64,000 nucleotides of DNA from Myxacorys californica WJT36-NPBG1 (lineage in GTDB: Bacteria; Cyanobacteriota; Cyanobacteriia; Leptolyngbyales; Leptolyngbyaceae), in assembly GCA_019359315.1 (NCBI GenBank), contig JAHHHO010000029.1:1-64000 (forward strand). Reading direction: 5' to 3'. Each line of letters starts with the position of its first letter. Position 1 is the stretch's first letter. Position numbers and translations under genes: made by a program. The notes beneath the pieces are model-generated. The model was given only the letters and a program-made list of their open reading frames with translations. It was not told where the DNA came from and searched no databases. This document shows, piece after piece, positions 36,754-45,622 of this stretch.

Positions 36754-38982
36754 ATGACTTATACTATGACTGCCGCTCCTGCTGACAGATTGAGTGCCAA
36801 ATTACCATCGTCACTCAAACGGTTAGCAGACATTGCGTTCAACTACTGGTGGTGTTGGACACCAGATATGATCTCGCTGTTTCAGACGATTAGCCCTGAG
36901 GAGTGGGAGCGCTGTGGACACAATCCGGTCGCTTTACTAGAAACCGTGAGCTATGAGCGTCTGGCGCAACTGACCTGTGATCCCCAATACATGACGCGGT
37001 TAGAAGGACTGGCAGATCAGTTCGATCGCTACATGAAGGCGGATAGCACGTGGTCGAGCCGCGTTGCCCCACAAATTACAGCTGAGAAGCCAATCGCTTA
37101 TTTTTGCGCTGAATTTGGCATTCACGAATCGCTGCCGATCTACTCGGGCGGTTTGGGCATTCTGGCTGGGGATCATCTCAAATCTGCTTCGGATTTGGGC
37201 GTACCGCTGATTGGTGTCGGATTGCTCTACCGTCAAGGTTATTTTCATCAGCGCCTCAATGGCAGCGGCTGGCAAGAAGACTATTACACCAACAATCCGT
37301 TTGAGCAGATGCCGCTTGAACTGCTCAAAGATGAGGGCGGAGTGCAGCCCCTCAAATTTGAGATTCAGGTTCGCCACCGGACGGTCAAGATTCAGATCTG
37401 GAAAGCGCAGGTTGGACGGGTCAGCCTTTATCTACTCGATAGCGATCGCGAGGATAATGATCCCATCGATCGCTGGCTCACCGGGCACCTGTACGGCGGC
37501 AACCAAGAAACGCGCATTGCCCAAGAAATCGTGTTGGGTATTGGCGGCGTGCGGGCGCTACAAACCTTAGGCATCGAGCCATCGGTGCATCACTTAAACG
37601 AAGGTCACGCGGCATTCTGCTTATTAGAAGTGTGTCGGTTAGAAATTCAGAAAACAGGCAAATCGTTCTACGACATCGAAAAATCGGTGCGCGATCGCTG
37701 CGTCTTCACCACACACACGCCCGTCCCAGCAGGACACGATGTGTTCTCCGCCGACCTGATGGATTCGTTCTTCGCCAATTACTGGGATCAGCTCCGGTTG
37801 TCTCGTGAGCAGTTCTTAGCGTTGGGTGCTCGTCGATTGGGCGATCCTTGGGAACCGTTTGGCATGACCGTTCTGGCGTTGCGGCTGTGTCGCTCTGCGA
37901 ATGGCGTCAGCGAACTGCACGGCAAGGTTTCACGCAAAATGTGGACGGTGATGTATCCCGAAAAATCAGAGGATGCCGTTCCGATTGGCTACATCACGAA
38001 TGGCGTTCATGCGGCAACGTGGGCAGCTCCCCTGATGCAAGACTTGTACAACAGATACCTGGGTGAGGATTGGACAACTCAACTTGTCGATCCCCAAACT
38101 TGGGCAAAAGTTGATCAGATTCCCAATGAAGAATTGTGGGAGCGCCATCAAATCCTCAAGGAGCGGCTGATCGCCCATACGCGATACAAGGTGCGTCAAT
38201 CACGGCAGCAGCGCGGCGAACATGGCGTTTCGATTGAGGCGACCAACCGACTCCTCGATCCAACCATTCTGACGATCGGCTTTGCCCGTCGCTTTAGCCC
38301 ATACAAACGGGGTGATTTGCTGCTGCGGGATGCAGAACGAGCGCTGAGGATTTTTAGCAATAAAGAACGTCCGGTGCAAATTATCTTCTCTGGTAAGGCA
38401 CACCCTAGAGACGAAGAAGGCAAGCGGATTATTCAACGGATTATCGAATGGTGTCGCAATCATGGCAATGTCAACGATCGCGTGGCATTTATCGAAGATT
38501 ACGACATGCATACGGCGCGGAAGTTAGTGCAAGGCGTTGATGTGTGGCTGAATAATCCCCGTCGTCCGCTCGAAGCGTCTGGAACCAGCGGTCAGAAGGT
38601 CTGCTTTAACGGCGGTCTGAATTGCAGTGTGCTAGACGGCTGGTGGTGTGAAGGCTACCAGGAAGATGCGAACGGCAAAGGCACGAATGGTTGGGCGATT
38701 GGTGAAGACGCCAACACCAGCGACCAAGCCCTGCAAGACCGGATTGATTCCGAGTCGCTGTATCAGCTGTTAGAAGAGGAAATTGTGCCGCTTTACTACG
38801 ATCGCGATGAGAAGGGCATCCCTCACGGCTGGATTGCGATGATGAAAGGCTCGCTGAAAACGAACTGTCCTGCCTTCAGTACACATCGGATGATCGCGGA
38901 TTATGTTGCGCAAGTCTATGCTCCCGGAACAAAAGCGTTTGAAATAACGCTGGCAAAAGTTCCACAGCAGAGCAGCTTCTAA
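36754..38982 (+). CDS. glgP: Alpha-glucan (glycogen) phosphorylase
   Basis: A 742-residue GT35 enzyme that releases glucose 1-phosphate from glycogen. The N-terminal DUF3417-type region (LADIAFNYWWCWTPDMISLF) leads to AYFCAEFGIHESLPIYSGGL, VHHLNEGHAAFCLLE, and the pyridoxal-phosphate segment RPLEASGTSGQKVCFNGGLN, with the lysine present, then LDGWWCEGY. It is of the shorter bacterial/archaeal phosphorylase type rather than the longer classical MalP type. An ATG four codons downstream is an alternative start. A 9-bp inverted repeat (38994-39002 with 39052-39060) follows the gene. Confidence 0.94.
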   Translation: MTYTMTAAPADRLSAKLPSSLKRLADIAFNYWWCWTPDMISLFQTISPEEWERCGHNPVALLETVSYERLAQLTCDPQYMTRLEGLADQFDRYMKADSTWSSRVAPQITAEKPIAYFCAEFGIHESLPIYSGGLGILAGDHLKSASDLGVPLIGVGLLYRQGYFHQRLNGSGWQEDYYTNNPFEQMPLELLKDEGGVQPLKFEIQVRHRTVKIQIWKAQVGRVSLYLLDSDREDNDPIDRWLTGHLYGGNQETRIAQEIVLGIGGVRALQTLGIEPSVHHLNEGHAAFCLLEVCRLEIQKTGKSFYDIEKSVRDRCVFTTHTPVPAGHDVFSADLMDSFFANYWDQLRLSREQFLALGARRLGDPWEPFGMTVLALRLCRSANGVSELHGKVSRKMWTVMYPEKSEDAVPIGYITNGVHAATWAAPLMQDLYNRYLGEDWTTQLVDPQTWAKVDQIPNEELWERHQILKERLIAHTRYKVRQSRQQRGEHGVSIEATNRLLDPTILTIGFARRFSPYKRGDLLLRDAERALRIFSNKERPVQIIFSGKAHPRDEEGKRIIQRIIEWCRNHGNVNDRVAFIEDYDMHTARKLVQGVDVWLNNPRRPLEASGTSGQKVCFNGGLNCSVLDGWWCEGYQEDANGKGTNGWAIGEDANTSDQALQDRIDSESLYQLLEEEIVPLYYDRDEKGIPHGWIAMMKGSLKTNCPAFSTHRMIADYVAQVYAPGTKAFEITLAKVPQQSSF

Positions 38983-39071
38983 TTTATCGTCGTAACTCGG
39001 TTACTCTCTGTTCGATCCCTCTGTTTGATAATGAGAGTTCGATAATGAGAAAACCGAGTTATGAATGATCT

Positions 39072-39557
39072 ATGAGAAATCCTCCTCAGCCCATTCCTGA
39101 TGCTTTTAGAGGCGATAGCTGGCGATTTGCGTCCCTCCCAGCAGGTGATATCGTTGATGCCTTCCGTGATCGCCTCATTCCGTTTTTAAACCTACCCCAC
39201 GACTTACAACCTCTGAACCTTGGGTTGGCCTCAACGCTGCCCATTCCAGGAGTTGTGTTTGATGGGGGGCGGAGATCGCGGCAACTCGCTCAATGGCTAC
39301 AAGACTCCCAACCTGTTTCTCTCAATTACATTGCAGGTGCGCCCGACGGACTCATTCTAGAAGCCGGAGAGCGCGATCGCTGGATTCTCAACACGTTTGA
39401 TGACCCAGAGGTACGATCGGCGGCGGAGCAGTATGAACAGCGTAAACACGCGAGTGGAGGGCTGCATTTTCTGCTCGTTCAGCCAGATGATTCTGGGATG
39501 ACGTACACCGGAGTTTGGTTATTACAGCGTCAGGACTCAGACACCGTAAAGCATTAA
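39072..39557 (+). CDS. Tab2/Atab2-like protein, C-terminal half only
   Basis: A 161-residue protein matching the C-terminal half of Tab2/Atab2 family proteins (DUF1092), which in plants and algae bind RNA to help photosystem I synthesis. Hallmarks are LPIPGVVFDGGRRSRQLAQW, GAPDGLILEAGERDRWILNT, then LHFLLVQPDDSGMTYTG. Family members that I know are roughly 270-300 residues; the N-terminal half is missing here. The 89-bp gap after glgP is too short to hold it in another frame. It starts with ATG at 39072. Function of the half-protein is uncertain. Confidence 0.72.
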   Translation: MRNPPQPIPDAFRGDSWRFASLPAGDIVDAFRDRLIPFLNLPHDLQPLNLGLASTLPIPGVVFDGGRRSRQLAQWLQDSQPVSLNYIAGAPDGLILEAGERDRWILNTFDDPEVRSAAEQYEQRKHASGGLHFLLVQPDDSGMTYTGVWLLQRQDSDTVKH

Positions 39558-39588
39558 AATAAATCCTGGTTTCCTCCTCTAGAAATTT

Positions 39589-40461
39589 ATGTCACAAGCA
39601 AAAATCGGCATCATTGGCGGTAGCGGTCTCTACACAATGGATGCCTTGAAAGACGTAGAGGAACTGCGTGTTAAAACACCGTTTGGTGATCCGTCGGATG
39701 CTCTGATTTTAGGGACATTGGACGAAACGCGAGTTGCATTTCTAGCGCGACATGGACGAAATCACCATTTGTTGCCGTCTGAGCTTCCGTTTCGGGCAAA
39801 CATCTATGCGATGAAGAGTTTGGGCGTCCAATACTTGATTTCAGCGTCGGCAGTGGGATCGCTAAAAGAAGAAGCGAAGCCGCTTGACATGGTACTCCCC
39901 GATCAGTTTATCGATCGCACCAAAAACCGCATCTCTACGTTCTTTGGAGAGGGAGTTGTGGCGCACGTCGCCTTTGGCGATCCGGTCTGTCTCAATCTAG
40001 CGAACGTGCTGGGGGACGCGATCGCAAGTCTCAATCTAACCGATGTGACGCTGCATCGCGGTGGAGCGTACGTCTGTATGGAAGGTCCCGCCTTCTCGAC
40101 CAAAGCAGAATCAAATTTGCATCGGAGTTGGGGCGCGACGGTGATCGGCATGACCAATTTACCCGAAGCCAAACTGGCTCGTGAAGCTGAAATTGCCTAC
40201 GCAACACTAGCGTTAGTCACAGATTACGACTGTTGGCATCCCGATCACGATAGTGTCACGGTTGAGATGGTGATTGGCAATCTTCAGCGCAATGCGACCA
40301 ATGCTCAAAAAGTGATTCAAGAGACGGTGCGACGGTTGACCCAGAATCCGCCTCCGTCCGAGGCGCACTCGGCGTTGAAGTATGCGATCCTCACGCGGTT
40401 GGATAAAATTCCTGACGCCGCTAAAGAAAAGCTGAACTTACTACTAGAAAAGTATCTTTAA
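39589..40461 (+). CDS. mtnP: S-methyl-5'-thioadenosine phosphorylase
   Basis: A 290-residue PNP-family enzyme that splits 5'-methylthioadenosine into adenine and methylthioribose 1-phosphate in methionine salvage. The N-terminus [15 protein letters not shown] holds the phosphate-binding loop. [35 protein letters not shown] and [17 protein letters not shown] are the MtnP-type substrate loops, with the adenine contact in TDYDCWH. It lies 10 bp upstream of the cupin gene, so cotranscription is likely. Confidence 0.95.
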   Translation: MSQAKIGIIGGSGLYTMDALKDVEELRVKTPFGDPSDALILGTLDETRVAFLARHGRNHHLLPSELPFRANIYAMKSLGVQYLISASAVGSLKEEAKPLDMVLPDQFIDRTKNRISTFFGEGVVAHVAFGDPVCLNLANVLGDAIASLNLTDVTLHRGGAYVCMEGPAFSTKAESNLHRSWGATVIGMTNLPEAKLAREAEIAYATLALVTDYDCWHPDHDSVTVEMVIGNLQRNATNAQKVIQETVRRLTQNPPPSEAHSALKYAILTRLDKIPDAAKEKLNLLLEKYL

Positions 40462-40471
40462 TCGATGACCT

Positions 40472-40954
40472 GTGGAATTACCGATTAAACGCCTCACCCA
40501 AGACCTGCTTGCTACGATCGCATCTCAGTCTCGCATGAGTTCTCGTCAGCGCCAAAACTACAACTTTCACGAATTAGACGAGCGGGTTCAGCGTTTTCTC
40601 AACGTTCTACAACCCGGAACTTATGTGCGTCCTCACCGCCATCGACGTGTACCCGATGTGAATGGCTTCGAGTTTTTTTTGGTGCTACAAGGGGCGATCG
40701 CGCTGCTGATTCTAAACGAACAAGGTGAGGTGCTGCAAACGGAGCGAATTACAGCCAATGGCGAAACTCGCGGCATTGAGTTAGCCGAAGGAATCTATCA
40801 CACGCTAATTGCGTTAGAACCCGATACGGTGATGCTAGAGATTAAAGAAGGGCCTTACGATCGCGCCTCCGATAAAGAATTCTTGGAGCAATTTCCAACG
40901 GAAGGCACAGTTGAAGCGCAACACTGGGTGAAAACGTGGGAGACTTTCGCCTAA
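40472..40954 (+). CDS. WbuC-family cupin protein
   Basis: A 160-residue cupin. The barrel motifs GTYVRPHRHRRVPDVNGFEF with FLVLQG (metal-binding His and Glu) and the later GIYHTLIALEPDT match the WbuC-type family found in sugar and O-antigen gene clusters. A metal-dependent sugar or small-molecule role is possible, but substrate is unknown. It starts with GTG at 40472, 10 bp after mtnP. Its 3' end overlaps the convergent methyltransferase gene by 4 bp. Confidence 0.85.
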   Translation: MELPIKRLTQDLLATIASQSRMSSRQRQNYNFHELDERVQRFLNVLQPGTYVRPHRHRRVPDVNGFEFFLVLQGAIALLILNEQGEVLQTERITANGETRGIELAEGIYHTLIALEPDTVMLEIKEGPYDRASDKEFLEQFPTEGTVEAQHWVKTWETFA

Positions 40955-41676
40955 GCAGCGCTTTTTTGGAAGATCATCACGTGTTGTTGAGGCAAACTAT
41001 TGATCGTTTCTAGGTGAGTTAGTCCCAGCGATCGCAGTTCTTTCTTCGCCTGTTTCTGGGTCATTTTGTGCAACGGTTTGATCATCACAAATGGATTTTC
41101 GCCACGATATTCGACCAGTACAATCCGTCCGCTGGGTTTGACCGATTGCGCGATCGCGCTCATCATTTCTCGTGGATACTCCAACTCATGATAGACATCC
41201 ACCATCAATGCCACGTCAACGCTATTTTCTGGCAGATTCGGACTGGTCAGACTGCTTAAGATCGGTTCAACATTGGAAATCTGTTTCTCTGCTTTGAGCG
41301 CATTCAGAATCTCAATCATTTCGGGCTGAACATCCACGGCGTAGACTTTACCTTGAGGCAGGGCGGATGCAATTCGGAAGCTAAAGTACCCGGTTCCAGC
41401 ACCAATATCGGCGACAACATCGCTCGGCTTCAGACTCAAGGCGGCGATCACTTTTTGCGGTTGTTCTTCAGCATCTCGCCCCGATCGCTCTAACCATCCC
41501 GCTCCTTCATAACCCATCACATGAGCGATCTCGCGCCCCATATAAATCTTGCCGATTCCATCTGGATTGTGTCGGGTACGTTGTTCATAAACTGGAGCAT
41601 CAGCATAAACAACACTCGGAAGCCCCAACCAACACAACCCTATAATCAGCACCAATAAAAGGTTCCGCACCATCAC
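40951..41676 (-). CDS. Exported class I SAM-dependent methyltransferase
   Basis: A 241-residue protein. Residues 1-25 are a typical signal peptide (LLLVLIIGLCWLGLPSVVYA), followed by a Rossmann methyltransferase domain: DVVADIGAGTGYFSFRIAS (motif I, SAM site), VYAVDVQPEM (acidic loop) and VDVALMVDVYHELEYPREMM (motif IV region). A SAM-dependent enzyme outside the cytoplasm is unusual because SAM is cytoplasmic. A membrane-tethered, cytoplasm-facing orientation or an intact-signal anchor is possible. The alternative ATG at codon 2 changes nothing. Substrate is unknown. Confidence 0.85.
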   Translation of the reverse strand: MMVRNLLLVLIIGLCWLGLPSVVYADAPVYEQRTRHNPDGIGKIYMGREIAHVMGYEGAGWLERSGRDAEEQPQKVIAALSLKPSDVVADIGAGTGYFSFRIASALPQGKVYAVDVQPEMIEILNALKAEKQISNVEPILSSLTSPNLPENSVDVALMVDVYHELEYPREMMSAIAQSVKPSGRIVLVEYRGENPFVMIKPLHKMTQKQAKKELRSLGLTHLETINSLPQQHVMIFQKSAA

Positions 41677-41776
41677 AGTTCTCTAACCACAACGCCTTTA
41701 CTTTACAAGACAGACTCACGAGAACCTTCACGCTATCGAATTACTTGCTTCTGGCCGCGTCGCCTCTCGTACTTCG

Positions 41777-41910
41777 TTGCAACCTGTGTGAACTAACTGC
41801 GATCGCTTGTACATCAAGCTGCAACTGGTGTGATCGTAGTTCGCACGCTTGTACATCAAGCTGCATCTGATGTGAACTAACTACGAGCATTTGTATATCA
41901 AAGTACAACC
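41777..41910. repeat. Imperfect 42-bp tandem repeat, about three copies
   Basis: CGCTTGTACATCAAGCTGCA at 41804-41823 and 41846-41865, and GCATTTGTATATCAAAGTAC at 41887-41906, mark consecutive units about 42 bp apart, with related flanks from about 41777. The minus strand carries an 85-codon frame (41741-41998) in which the repeat would encode a 14-residue unit, but it does not look like a real protein. It occupies most of the 445-bp spacer 41677-42121. Confidence 0.8.
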
Positions 41911-42121
41911 GAGCAATCCTAACTACTATTCCGGCCGCGCGGATGAACTGATTTTGTCTCAGAAGAAATTCAGAAGAATTGTGCGATCGCAACTCCACTA
42001 GCGCTTCGCTCTGCCAAGCTCAAGGAATCGCTCATTAGACTCTCTGCAAGAGTTTTTCCCTCTCCTAGATTGCTTGTAGACTGTTTATCGAATTGCATTC
42101 AATCAGGAGTTCTTGTAATCC

Positions 42122-43018
42122 ATGCCTGTTCCTCACCAGGTCAGATCCATTTTCTCGTTCTTCAAATCGTCGGTTGTTCTCAACGTTGTGATTGCAGGAT
42201 GCGTTGCGATCGCGCTTGTCGTATTTGCAACTCCTTCACGAGCAATGCAGGCGCAAGTTAGTCCCAGTAGTCCTCAGCTAGGAGATACGATTTCGGTCAT
42301 TGTGCAAGCTCAAGGCGCGGCTCCGACAGTCACAATGGGCGCAAAAACCTATCCAACGTTTGATATTGGCAACAATCGGTATCGTGCCCTCTTGCCAACT
42401 ACCCCGTTAGATCGTCCGGGAACCCTTGCTCTTAAAGTGAATGCAGGTAGCGGCGTTCAAACGCTAAACGTGAAGCTACGGAATCGCTCATTTCCAACTC
42501 AGCGAATTTGGCTTCCCCCCGGCAAAGATGGAGATGGCACAGACTTAGAGTTCGATCGCGTCGATGCCTTCAAAGCGATCGTCAGTCCGCAGAAGTTTTG
42601 GAACGGCAAGTTTGCCCGTCCTAACGTTGGGGAAGTAACGACTGGATATGGCTTGCGGCGCTACTACAATGGTGTTTTTGCCAAAGATTATTACCATCGA
42701 GGCGTGGATTATGCGGGCAACTATGGCTCTGCGATCGTTGCCCCAGCGGCAGGACGGGTGATGTTGATCGGTCGAGAATCGGAAGGTTTCAAAATTCACG
42801 GGAACTGCGTTGGAATCGATCATGGGCAAGGAGTTGAAAGCATATTCCTGCACATGAGCAAAATCAACGTTAAAGAAGGGGATCTCGTTCGAGCCGGACA
42901 AACGATTGGTGCCTTGGGTGGCACTGGCGCAGCGACAGGGCCTCACCTCCACTGGGGATTGTACGTTCAGGGTCAATCCATCGATCCCTCACCGTGGAGA
43001 ACTCAAAGCGTGGAATAA
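42122..43018 (+). CDS. M23-family peptidase, membrane-anchored or secreted
   Basis: A 298-residue protein. A hydrophobic segment at about 16-40 (VVLNVVIAGCVAIALVVFA, then ATPSRA) acts as signal or anchor. An Ig-like beta region spans about 45-130. The C-terminal M23 domain has YYHRGVDYAGNYG (zinc His/Asp) and TGPHLHWGLYV (HxH). The metal site is complete, so it is probably an active cell-wall endopeptidase. The motif TTGYGLRRYYNGVFAKDY is typical of this cyanobacterial subgroup. It is a single gene after the 42-bp repeat region. Confidence 0.92.
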   Translation: MPVPHQVRSIFSFFKSSVVLNVVIAGCVAIALVVFATPSRAMQAQVSPSSPQLGDTISVIVQAQGAAPTVTMGAKTYPTFDIGNNRYRALLPTTPLDRPGTLALKVNAGSGVQTLNVKLRNRSFPTQRIWLPPGKDGDGTDLEFDRVDAFKAIVSPQKFWNGKFARPNVGEVTTGYGLRRYYNGVFAKDYYHRGVDYAGNYGSAIVAPAAGRVMLIGRESEGFKIHGNCVGIDHGQGVESIFLHMSKINVKEGDLVRAGQTIGALGGTGAATGPHLHWGLYVQGQSIDPSPWRTQSVE

Positions 43019-43416
43019 GCTACTGCTCAGTACTGGGGAGCGGTTTCGCCTGTAACCGCTTCACATCCCCTAGAAAATGCCCGAGAAAAATACTGGCAGC
43101 GGATGCACGATAGTCAATGAAGCGGACGGACAACAGATCCATCTGTTTATGTCTTCTTCATCCGTTCTATACATCCGCTGTCAACCCAAATTTACCGCTC
43201 TTCAGAAATTTTCAGTACGAATGAATCATTCCTGAATATTTATATCTTTAGATGATCCCTGCCCTCCTACCTTAGAAAGATTGTCATATCTCCAGTCCCC
43301 ATTAAAGTTTCAATAGGTGAAAAACCGGTTTAGGAGATTCATCGAATGTTGCTCGTAGTTTGCAGCTTGAGTGTGAACTGTGAGTCTTAAGTTATCTTTA
43401 CTGGGAATTTATTTTT
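43019..43416. other. 398-bp spacer
   Basis: No gene is seen between the M23 peptidase and the rhodanese-like gene. There is no strong hairpin after the peptidase stop. AGCGGATG-type words recur near 43095 and 43121 without clear structure. Confidence 0.45.
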
Positions 43417-43914
43417 ATGGAAAATCCACAAGATCTGATCCAAAAAGCTAAGGACGCGCTGCCTAACCTCACTCCGACGCCTCCCGATCTTAAAAAAGAA
43501 TCTTCAGTACATGATTTAAAGTCCCGCTTAGAGTGGGGTGAGCCCGCACTCACGATTTTAGATGTTCGTCCTCGCGACGCTTACAATGACAGCCATATTT
43601 TGGGCGCGATGGAATTTCCAATGGACGAACTTGTGGACTTGGCAAAGAATAACTTTGAGGCCGAGCGTGATCTTTATGTGTACGGCGCAAATGACGCAGA
43701 GACGTCTGAAGCAGCCGCTCAATTGCGTCAGGCGGGCTTCAACAGTGTGGCAGAACTTAAAGGCGGACTACAAGCATGGAAAGAGATCGCAGGGCCAACC
43801 GAAGGCATTTCCGACTCCCGAACTGATGCTCCTCCCCAGTCTTACAACGTTGCAGAAAACGTTGCCTTCCACGCTAAAACTCAAGAGGCTGACTTTAAAG
43901 GCGTGAAGGAGTAA
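43417..43914 (+). CDS. Rhodanese-like domain protein lacking the catalytic cysteine
   Basis: A 165-residue protein. Residues about 30-127 form a rhodanese fold: LTILDVRPRDAYNDSHILGA, MDELVDLAK and AELKGGLQAWKEIAGP. At the active-site loop the sequence is LYVYGANDAET, so Gly90 stands where the sulfur-carrying Cys is expected. It therefore cannot act as a sulfurtransferase by the usual mechanism; a binding or regulatory role is likely. N- and C-terminal extensions are polar. Its last codons are duplicated just after the stop, and a strong terminator follows. Confidence 0.85.
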   Translation: MENPQDLIQKAKDALPNLTPTPPDLKKESSVHDLKSRLEWGEPALTILDVRPRDAYNDSHILGAMEFPMDELVDLAKNNFEAERDLYVYGANDAETSEAAAQLRQAGFNSVAELKGGLQAWKEIAGPTEGISDSRTDAPPQSYNVAENVAFHAKTQEADFKGVKE

Positions 43915-43930
43915 AGGCGTGAAGGAGTAA
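43900..43930. repeat. Tandem duplication spanning the rhodanese stop codon
   Basis: GGCGTGAAGGAGTAA appears at 43900-43914 and 43916-43930, a 16-bp period. The first copy encodes the last four residues and the stop of the rhodanese-like protein. The second lies after the stop. Confidence 0.92.
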
Positions 43931-43995
43931 TGCCAACGAATTGGTGTTGAAGCGATCGTCCAACTTGTATAGATTGTGAACGAGAAGAATTCAAT

Positions 43996-44033
43996 AAAGC
44001 TTGGCAGTTCTAAAGCGGACTGCCAAGCTTTTT
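43996..44033 (+). terminator. Rho-independent terminator
   Basis: AAAGCTTGGCAGT (43996-44008) pairs perfectly with ACTGCCAAGCTTT (44019-44031), and a T-run follows. It ends the rhodanese transcript before the SRAP gene. Confidence 0.9.
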
Positions 44034-44084
44034 ATCAGATTTTAGGGTTGCAAATTACCTAAATTACTCATTACGCGAATCAAT

Positions 44085-44753
44085 ATGTGCGGTCGATTTT
44101 CTCTAGCCCAGTCTGCTGAAAGTATTGCAGAAACCTTTCAACTTAGTGCAGTTCCAGAGTGGCAGCCTCGCTACAACATTGCCCCGACGCAAACGATCCC
44201 CGCGATCGTTCAAACCCTAGAACAGCAGGACCGGACGTTCAAAACATTGCGCTGGGGCTTGATCCCGTCTTGGGCCAAAGACGAATCTATCGGGTCAAAA
44301 CTAATCAACGCCCGAGCGGAAACGATCGCTGAGAAACCTGCCTTTCGCGATGCCTTTCGGCGGCGACGCTGCCTAATCTTAGCGGATGGTTTCTACGAGT
44401 GGAAAACGCAATCAGGTCAGAAGCAGCCGTTTTATTTTCAATTAGAAAGCCATAGACCATTTGCTTTTGCTGGATTGTGCGAGCAGCGAGGTGCGGCAGG
44501 CGGCGCGCTGCTCGAAACCTGCACGATCATTACAACCGATGCCAATCAAAGCTCAGCAACAATCCATCATCGAATGCCCGTGATTCTCGATCCAGATGAG
44601 TACGATCGCTGGCTCGATCCCCGCGTGACGCAAACCGATGAGTTACGATCGTTGCTCGATCCATACTCAGGCAACCTGAAGATTTATCCGGTCGATCGCG
44701 CTGTCAATAGCCCTACTCACGATGCTCCAGACTGCATTCAACAGGTCGCCTAA
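44085..44753 (+). CDS. SOS response-associated peptidase (SRAP, YedK/HMCES family)
   Basis: A 222-residue SRAP protein. These proteins form a covalent thiazolidine link with abasic sites in single-stranded DNA and protect them. The catalytic Cys2 is in the N-terminal MCGRFSL, the active-site Asn in YNIAPTQ, Glu in LADGFYEWK and His in IHHRMPVIL, all intact. A typical WGLIPSWAK stretch is present. The ATG at 44085 must be the start because the mature protein needs Cys2. It is convergent with rodZ, only 20 bp apart. Confidence 0.95.
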   Translation: MCGRFSLAQSAESIAETFQLSAVPEWQPRYNIAPTQTIPAIVQTLEQQDRTFKTLRWGLIPSWAKDESIGSKLINARAETIAEKPAFRDAFRRRRCLILADGFYEWKTQSGQKQPFYFQLESHRPFAFAGLCEQRGAAGGALLETCTIITTDANQSSATIHHRMPVILDPDEYDRWLDPRVTQTDELRSLLDPYSGNLKIYPVDRAVNSPTHDAPDCIQQVA

Positions 44754-44773
44754 AACCGCCTCGCGTACAAACC

Positions 44774-45622
44774 CTAAGGCGAGGATGGTGCGATCGCTGG
44801 CTCTACATAGGGCACATTGCCAGGCAAATTGGCAAACTGGGCATCTGGCGGAAATGCCTTTTCTGCGATTGCGCCGGACTGCCCCATAACATTTGCCTGC
44901 CCGTCGTTAAACGCAACCAAAACTCCACCGGCGTTTCCAGCTCGGATGACGAGTTGTTTATCTGCCGTCCACGTTTTCTGGCTCCCCTCCAAGAGGACAC
45001 CTTCAAACTCGGTTTTGCCGTCAGCCACGACTCGCACCCACGATTGCTCCGTCAAGGTGACACCCAAACGCACTGACTTTTGAGCGCCTTTCGGCTGATT
45101 CTTCGTACCCGCCTTACTAACACTTAATTGTGCCGGGCTGACCGGGCCCAACGTGACCGATGGAATCGGTCGAAGCGTTTGCAGATCTGCCGTTGCGACT
45201 GGAGATTGAGCAGAGCGATTCACCAAGAGCGACAGCCCATTTACGGCAGCAACAATCAACACCATGTAGAGCAAATATAAGTGCATCGGGCGCAGTTGCG
45301 CTCCCGGCAGGCTCCGCCATGATCGTGTAGAACGAAAGGCGGGTAATCCTGAAATCGTCGGAAACTCGCTGGCGAACTGAACACCATTTAGCCCGAGCGC
45401 ATTGGCGTACTGACGCAAGAAGCTATGAATATAAACCGCTTCTGGCAGTTCCTCTAGCTTGCCTTGCTCGATCGCGCGTAACAGTCGGGGCTGAATTCGA
45501 GTTTTGCCAGCAATCTCTTCCAAAGGAATGTCTTTCTGCTGGCGCAGATCGCGAAGACGCATTCCTAGCTCGGTCAGCCGTTCGGACTGCTCCCGATTGT
45601 GCTGGGAAATTTGCCTCTTCAT
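44774..45622 (-). CDS. rodZ: RodZ-like cytoskeletal/helix-turn-helix membrane protein
   Basis: A 282-residue protein with a cytoplasmic helix-turn-helix at about 17-85 ([20 protein letters not shown] and [20 protein letters not shown]), a basic stretch, one transmembrane helix at about 113-132 ([20 protein letters not shown]) and a periplasmic DUF4115-type beta domain ([15 protein letters not shown]). This is RodZ architecture, linking MreB to the wall machinery. It overlaps the preceding pseudouridine synthase gene by 4 bp and is cotranscribed with it. Confidence 0.88.
   Translation of the reverse strand: MKRQISQHNREQSERLTELGMRLRDLRQQKDIPLEEIAGKTRIQPRLLRAIEQGKLEELPEAVYIHSFLRQYANALGLNGVQFASEFPTISGLPAFRSTRSWRSLPGAQLRPMHLYLLYMVLIVAAVNGLSLLVNRSAQSPVATADLQTLRPIPSVTLGPVSPAQLSVSKAGTKNQPKGAQKSVRLGVTLTEQSWVRVVADGKTEFEGVLLEGSQKTWTADKQLVIRAGNAGGVLVAFNDGQANVMGQSGAIAEKAFPPDAQFANLPGNVPYVEPAIAPSSP

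Noticed and set aside
36754-38982. GlgP truncated
   Set aside because: The N-terminal DUF3417-type region and the PLP segment are both present; 742 residues fits the shorter phosphorylase subfamily.
41741-41998. 85-codon minus-strand frame with 14-residue repeats
   Set aside because: Its openness follows from the 42-bp tandem repeat; the remaining sequence does not resemble a protein.
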